A DNA stretch of 38,385 bases from Ferrovaceae bacterium. Lineage in GTDB: Bacteria > Pseudomonadota > Gammaproteobacteria > Burkholderiales > Ferrovaceae. Below, in pieces: positions 35,254-38,385 of this stretch; the first letter of the stretch is position 1; each line of letters begins with the position of its first letter. The stretch lies in contig DAICZS010000014.1 in assembly GCA_027311025.1 (NCBI GenBank), positions 1 through 38,385 on the forward strand, written 5' to 3'. Under the pieces are notes generated by a model. The model was not told the origin of the DNA. It did not search any database and worked only from the letters and a program-made list of their open reading frames with translations. The position numbers were made by a program, and so were the translations under genes.

Positions 35254-35835
35254 ATGGCCAGACCCGCAGAATTTGATCGCCATATTGTCCTGCAAAAAGC
35301 GATGCAAGCTTTTTGGGAGAAGGGTTATAACGCCACCAGTATTGCCGTTCTCTCTGAGACAACCCAGCTCAATCCAGGCAGTCTCTACAATACTTTCCAG
35401 TCCAAGGAAGCAATTTTTCTGGAAGCCATCGACCACTATGGGGAAACCGGGGTCAGACAAATGGCGGCCTTTCTATCAAGCTCACAATCCGCGCTTTCTG
35501 GATTGCGGCAACTATTCCACCAATGGGCACTCGATGCGCATAAGGGGGGGCCAGAATGCACATGTTTTCTTGTCAACACCGTGCTGGAAGTATCCCGTCA
35601 CCATCCTGCCGTTCGAGAAAACGTCAATAAGCATTTGGCTGCTGTGGAAACCCTCATCAGGGAAACATTGCAACTTGCCCAGGCGCAAGGTGAACTCGAT
35701 GCAAACAAAGACGTGGATGCACTGGCTTCATTCCTGATTTGTAATATCTGGGGACTACGCGTGCTCGGCGGTACGCTACCCTCCCATAAAAAAGCCATGG
35801 CCATCGTCTCTCAAACCCTTTCGGTTCTGGACTGA
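35254..35835 (+). CDS. TetR/AcrR-family transcriptional regulator
   Basis: A 193-residue repressor-type protein. The N-terminal helix-turn-helix is textbook: 'MARPAEFDRHIVLQKAMQAFWEKGYNATSIAVLSETTQLNPGSLYNTFQSKEAIFLEAI' (residues 1-59). The helical ligand-binding domain contains 'GPECTCFLVNTVLEVSRHHPAVRE', resembling regulators of efflux or reductase genes. AGGA precedes the ATG by 7 nt. Its target is not obvious: it diverges from trpG and precedes the HD-GYP-like gene by about 85 bp. Ligand unknown. Confidence 0.88.
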   Translation: MARPAEFDRHIVLQKAMQAFWEKGYNATSIAVLSETTQLNPGSLYNTFQSKEAIFLEAIDHYGETGVRQMAAFLSSSQSALSGLRQLFHQWALDAHKGGPECTCFLVNTVLEVSRHHPAVRENVNKHLAAVETLIRETLQLAQAQGELDANKDVDALASFLICNIWGLRVLGGTLPSHKKAMAIVSQTLSVLD

Positions 35836-35919
35836 ACCCATGAAACACCAACCCGCTTACACCCATCGAGCCTGTCACCGCAGACTTTGTCCGTATGGCA
35901 TAGCAAGACCTTCCAGCAT

Positions 35920-37212
35920 ATGAATTCGTTAGACAACACTAATGAATATCCCATACGGGATCTTCATTATGAGAAACGGATGATGGCATTGAGCGAACTC
36001 GCATCAATCATCACGGCGCTCGATGCTCATCCGGTCTCCGGACAAAGCTCGGCAGACAGAGGGTTGAACCTGGACAGGTCACTGCACGACAATCTTCTAC
36101 AAAACAAACTCATCCATGATTTAGATCAGCACCTTGCTCTGGAAAACAGGGTGACGCCGGAAGGCCTCTCCCAACAAGCCCGGCTCATGCTCATGAATGA
36201 TGTGCGGCTAAAACCCCTCCAGCCAGCTCAGGACACTCCGAATCCATTTTCTCCGTTTCTGGAAAAAATCCCGTTAAATCCTGCCATCGCCAATAAACTT
36301 ACAGTCATGCGCGACACTCAGCCCAAGCTGTTTGATCGGAGCCTGTTTGTTGCACTCGTGAGCGCCTATGTTGGCCTGAAAATTGGCATGGACGAGGCAC
36401 GCTTGATCAAATTGACAGCTGCAGCATTGTTGCGTGATATCGGCATGCTACACATACACCCCGATCTTCTGGCAACAGATCACGTCATGAGCGATATTGA
36501 GCGGCGACATCTGTATCTTCATCCGGTCACGGCATGGATGATTCTCAAAAACTATCCAGAATATGACCAGGAGATTCTGGAAGGTGTGCTGCAGCACCAC
36601 GAAACCCTGGATGGGCGAGGGTACCCCCGGGGCCTGCAGACTGACGCGCTGGGTCTGTTTGGACAAATCATAGGGCTTGCCGAAGTCGTGGCAAGTATCG
36701 ACATGGTCGCGGATCCGGTTTACGGCAGGACCCGCCTGGAAACAATCCTAATATTCAATTCCAATAAATTCCATGAAAATCTGACCCAGCATTTGCGGGT
36801 TTTTTATCAGCAGAATGGCGAGAATTCCGCCAGCATCTCCACCGACGAAACATCTGTCAAAGAAAAAATCTCTCGAATTTATACCCTGTTTACCGCATGG
36901 GATGATGCGCTGGAAAAAATTGGGGGCAACCATGCAGTCGGTAAATTTATCAATGATCGTGTTCAATGGCTAAGGCGGCTTGTCAATGAAGCAGGCCTGA
37001 CTCCCGAGCGTATTGCCCAGCAGGTCGGTTCCACAAACGAAGCTCCCGGCACAAGATTGAAGGCGCATGTTTTTCTGGATGAAACGCTTTGGCAAGTTCA
37101 ACATCTTGTTCGTGATCTTCGTCGTCGCTGGCCGGCATTGAACCAAGAAAACACCAACGTGGGTTTTCGCGAGGTCATGATATGGATTCAGGCAGTGGAA
37201 CAAGATTCTTGA
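35920..37212 (+). CDS. Degenerate HD-GYP-domain protein
   Basis: A protein of 430 residues with a central HD-GYP-like domain (about 135-280). The second half of the motif set is intact: 'HLYLHPVTAWMIL', 'VLQHHETLDGRGYPRGL' (HHE and GYP). The HD dyad itself reads Arg172-Asp173 in 'LLRDIGMLHIHPDLL' where active enzymes have HDIGK, the earlier metal histidine is also missing ('LFDRSLFVALVSAYVG'), and 'GLAEVVASI' replaces the usual AD. It is therefore probably not a normal c-di-GMP phosphodiesterase and may bind the nucleotide or a partner. The C-terminal 150 residues are unrecognised. I start at the ATG 35920; a TTG at 35887 is possible. Neither has a strong ribosome-binding site. Confidence 0.75.
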   Translation: MNSLDNTNEYPIRDLHYEKRMMALSELASIITALDAHPVSGQSSADRGLNLDRSLHDNLLQNKLIHDLDQHLALENRVTPEGLSQQARLMLMNDVRLKPLQPAQDTPNPFSPFLEKIPLNPAIANKLTVMRDTQPKLFDRSLFVALVSAYVGLKIGMDEARLIKLTAAALLRDIGMLHIHPDLLATDHVMSDIERRHLYLHPVTAWMILKNYPEYDQEILEGVLQHHETLDGRGYPRGLQTDALGLFGQIIGLAEVVASIDMVADPVYGRTRLETILIFNSNKFHENLTQHLRVFYQQNGENSASISTDETSVKEKISRIYTLFTAWDDALEKIGGNHAVGKFINDRVQWLRRLVNEAGLTPERIAQQVGSTNEAPGTRLKAHVFLDETLWQVQHLVRDLRRRWPALNQENTNVGFREVMIWIQAVEQDS

Positions 37213-37237
37213 GGCAGTGTCGATCAGGTCTTTTGTA

Positions 37238-37268
37238 TTGGCTGAAGCAATCAGGTTTGGGGTATAGT
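37238..37268 (+). promoter_or_regulatory. Possible promoter of the BamE-like lipoprotein gene
   Basis: TATAGT (37263-37268) lies 17 nt before the ATG at 37286, with TTGGCT (37238-37243) 19 nt further up. The -10 is good but the spacer is long, so the -35 assignment is weak. Confidence 0.35.
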
Positions 37269-37285
37269 AAGGCCAAGTCGGAAAA

Positions 37286-37648
37286 ATGAGAGCCGTTATG
37301 CGCACAGCACTTTTCACCTTTGCTTTAGTGAGCCTGCTCATGGGTTTATCAGGCTGTGGCACCACTGCCTTTCAAGTTGGCAGGGAATTTGACCCCAATA
37401 GCTTCGCGGTCAAGGTAGAGCGGGGCAAAACCACCCAGACCGATGTCTTGGCATGGATGGGGTCACCCACGAGCGTCGGAGTGCGCGTGGAGACCGATGG
37501 ACAGCATTACACCGTTTGGACCTACTATTTTGCGAATGGCGATCTGTCTGACCTTTCTGAAGCGCACCTCAAAACCCTGGAAATCAAATTTGACCAGAGT
37601 CATCTGGTCCAGGGATATGCCTGGTCCATGCCCAACCGGGTAAAATAG
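37286..37648 (+). CDS. BamE/SmpA-OmlA-like lipoprotein
   Basis: A 120-residue lipoprotein with a signal peptide and lipobox LSGC (Cys24). The mature part 'FDPNSFAVKVERGKTTQTDVLAWMGSPTSVGVRVETDGQHYTVWTYYFANGD' has the SmpA/OmlA fold pattern: the 'I..G.T...V...LG.P' phrase followed by paired beta strands. It may be BamE itself or one of its shorter paralogues; the usual bamE neighbours (fur, recN) are absent, so a paralogue is more likely. The start at 37286 has GGAAAA ahead; an ATG four codons in is possible. It converges with the TMEM175-like gene, 13 bp apart. Confidence 0.75.
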   Translation: MRAVMRTALFTFALVSLLMGLSGCGTTAFQVGREFDPNSFAVKVERGKTTQTDVLAWMGSPTSVGVRVETDGQHYTVWTYYFANGDLSDLSEAHLKTLEIKFDQSHLVQGYAWSMPNRVK

Positions 37649-37661
37649 CGCATTGTTCAAG

Positions 37662-38240
37662 CTAGCCCCTTTCGAGCATCCTTTCGATCCGACGATCAGG
37701 CACCAACCACATCAGAGCAACAAGAACATACAGCCCCTGGGCCATCCAGGCAGCTTGGAATGTCGCCAGGATGGCGAGTACATAGAGCAGGGGCGACAAC
37801 TTTCCTTTGAAATCCTTGCCAACAGCCCGCGCCAGCAACGACCCCCCGCCTTGGCTGACAATGATGGTACGTTGCAGAATCCAATAAGCAATCGAAGCCA
37901 TCAGCAGTACGCCACCATACAGCGCGGTAGGCCCCCGAGCAAAATGGTTCTGTCCCATCCAGCCCGTAGCCAGTGGGAAGAGCGACAACCAGAACAGCAA
38001 ATGCAGGTTGGCCCAGAGAATGCCGCCAGTGACCTGAGACAAGGTGTGCAGCATGTGGTGGTGATTGTTCCAGTAAATGCCGATATATACAAAACTGAGT
38101 ACATAACTCAGAAATATAGGCAACAATGGGATTAGCGCAGAGAAATCCGCCCCCAACGGCACCTTCATCTCCAATACCATGATGGTGATGATGATGGCGA
38201 GTACCCCATCGCTGAAAGCCTCCAGCCTTGATTTCCCCAT
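37662..38240 (-). CDS. TMEM175/DUF1211-family potassium channel-like protein
   Basis: A 192-residue membrane protein with about six hydrophobic segments. It begins 'GKSRLEAFSDGVLAIIITIMVLEMKVP', the RxxAFSDG signature of TMEM175 proteins, whose first helix lines the K+ pore; the later 'YIGIYWNNHHHMLHTL' and 'NLHLLFWLSLFPLATGWMG' are also family text. Bacterial members are K+-conducting tetramers. A purine-rich GAGAGCAG lies before the ATG. This is the second potassium-channel-type gene in the window, after the KirBac-like gene at 6780-7679. Confidence 0.88.
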   Translation of the reverse strand: MGKSRLEAFSDGVLAIIITIMVLEMKVPLGADFSALIPLLPIFLSYVLSFVYIGIYWNNHHHMLHTLSQVTGGILWANLHLLFWLSLFPLATGWMGQNHFARGPTALYGGVLLMASIAYWILQRTIIVSQGGGSLLARAVGKDFKGKLSPLLYVLAILATFQAAWMAQGLYVLVALMWLVPDRRIERMLERG

Positions 38241-38317
38241 CGTTCTGCTCTCTCCCGAATCAGTGCTCGTTGTGCGTCCTGGGTTCGATTAAGATTACCC
38301 GACTTCCGCAGCTTTTG

Positions 38318-38360
38318 TTGACATCCTCACCGGGCTGAAGCCGCGATGATTCCTTCTGCA
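38318..38360. mobile_element. Probable IS200/IS605-type end relic
   Basis: TTGACATCCTCACCGGGCTG, followed by AAGCCGCGATGATTCC, resembles the widespread end of IS200/IS605-type elements (TTGACATCCTC, a GC hairpin with a TGAAG-like loop, then GATTCC). The hairpin is degenerate here (GGC-TGAA-GCC core only). No transposase frame is visible before the right edge of the window. The resemblance is from memory of such ends. Confidence 0.4.
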
Positions 38361-38385
38361 AGACGCTTATGTCCAAGCGCAAGAA

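Overview
The window reads as a chromosome segment of a betaproteobacterium (moderate confidence, from protein character and gene order). The order glyQ-glyS-gmhB-plsC/ygjP, the pepP-ubiH-ubiI run and the amgK-murU / lptD-surA-pdxA-rsmA neighbourhood are typical of Beta-/Gammaproteobacteria. GC content is high in most of the window and visibly lower in 13.1-15.1 kb and after about 34.99 kb. I cannot name the genus.

Layout. (1) 1-0.74 kb: end of an FtsX-type ABC permease. (2) 0.76-7.7 kb, all on the minus strand: a tightly packed run coding for a KirBac-like K+ channel, a NIPSNAP protein, MTA phosphorylase (mtnP), an exported alpha/beta hydrolase, adenine phosphoribosyltransferase (apt) and MTR-1-P isomerase (mtnA). 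It is followed by a separate promoter, overlapped by a perfect palindrome, driving a GAF-PAS-GGDEF diguanylate cyclase and an outer-membrane protein. (3) 7.7-12.9 kb, plus: an exported hydrolase, a two-subunit molybdenum hydroxylase of the IorA/IorB type and an MFS exporter. (4) 13.0-15.1 kb: tRNA-Met(CAT) with a clear promoter, then a lower-GC block (DUF4149, DUF2236 and a frameshifted lipoprotein gene) that ends exactly at a degenerate second copy of a tRNA 3' end, suggesting an old tRNA-targeted insertion. (5) 15.2-20.7 kb, plus: dsbB-glyQ-glyS-gmhB and a fused PlsC acyltransferase/YgjP-type metalloprotease. (6) 20.7-26.8 kb, minus: amgK-murU-pepP-ubiH-ubiI-like-dsbC, all coupled by overlaps or near-overlaps. 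(7) 26.9-28.8 kb: a BrnT/BrnA toxin-antitoxin pair and a CPA2 antiporter. (8) 28.9-34.4 kb, plus: lptD-surA-pdxA-rsmA. (9) 34.4-38.4 kb: an orphan trpG/pabA, a TetR regulator, a degenerate HD-GYP protein, a BamE/SmpA-like lipoprotein, a TMEM175-like channel and a probable relic of an IS200/IS605-type end.

Functional links. Envelope biogenesis dominates: LptD and SurA build the outer membrane, DsbB/DsbC make and correct the disulfides LptD needs, GmhB makes LPS heptose, PlsC makes phosphatidic acid, and AmgK/MurU recycle peptidoglycan sugars. The mtnP-apt-mtnA genes recycle methylthioadenosine only as far as methylthioribulose-1-phosphate in this window.

The most unusual feature is a repeat family with the core GGGGACAGACCCC. 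At the murU-pepP junction two 35-bp inverted copies (one mismatch) form a REPIN-like element read in frame as the C-terminus of MurU and the N-terminus of PepP. Another copy supplies the stop codon of trpG, and another is a perfect hairpin just upstream of dsbB.
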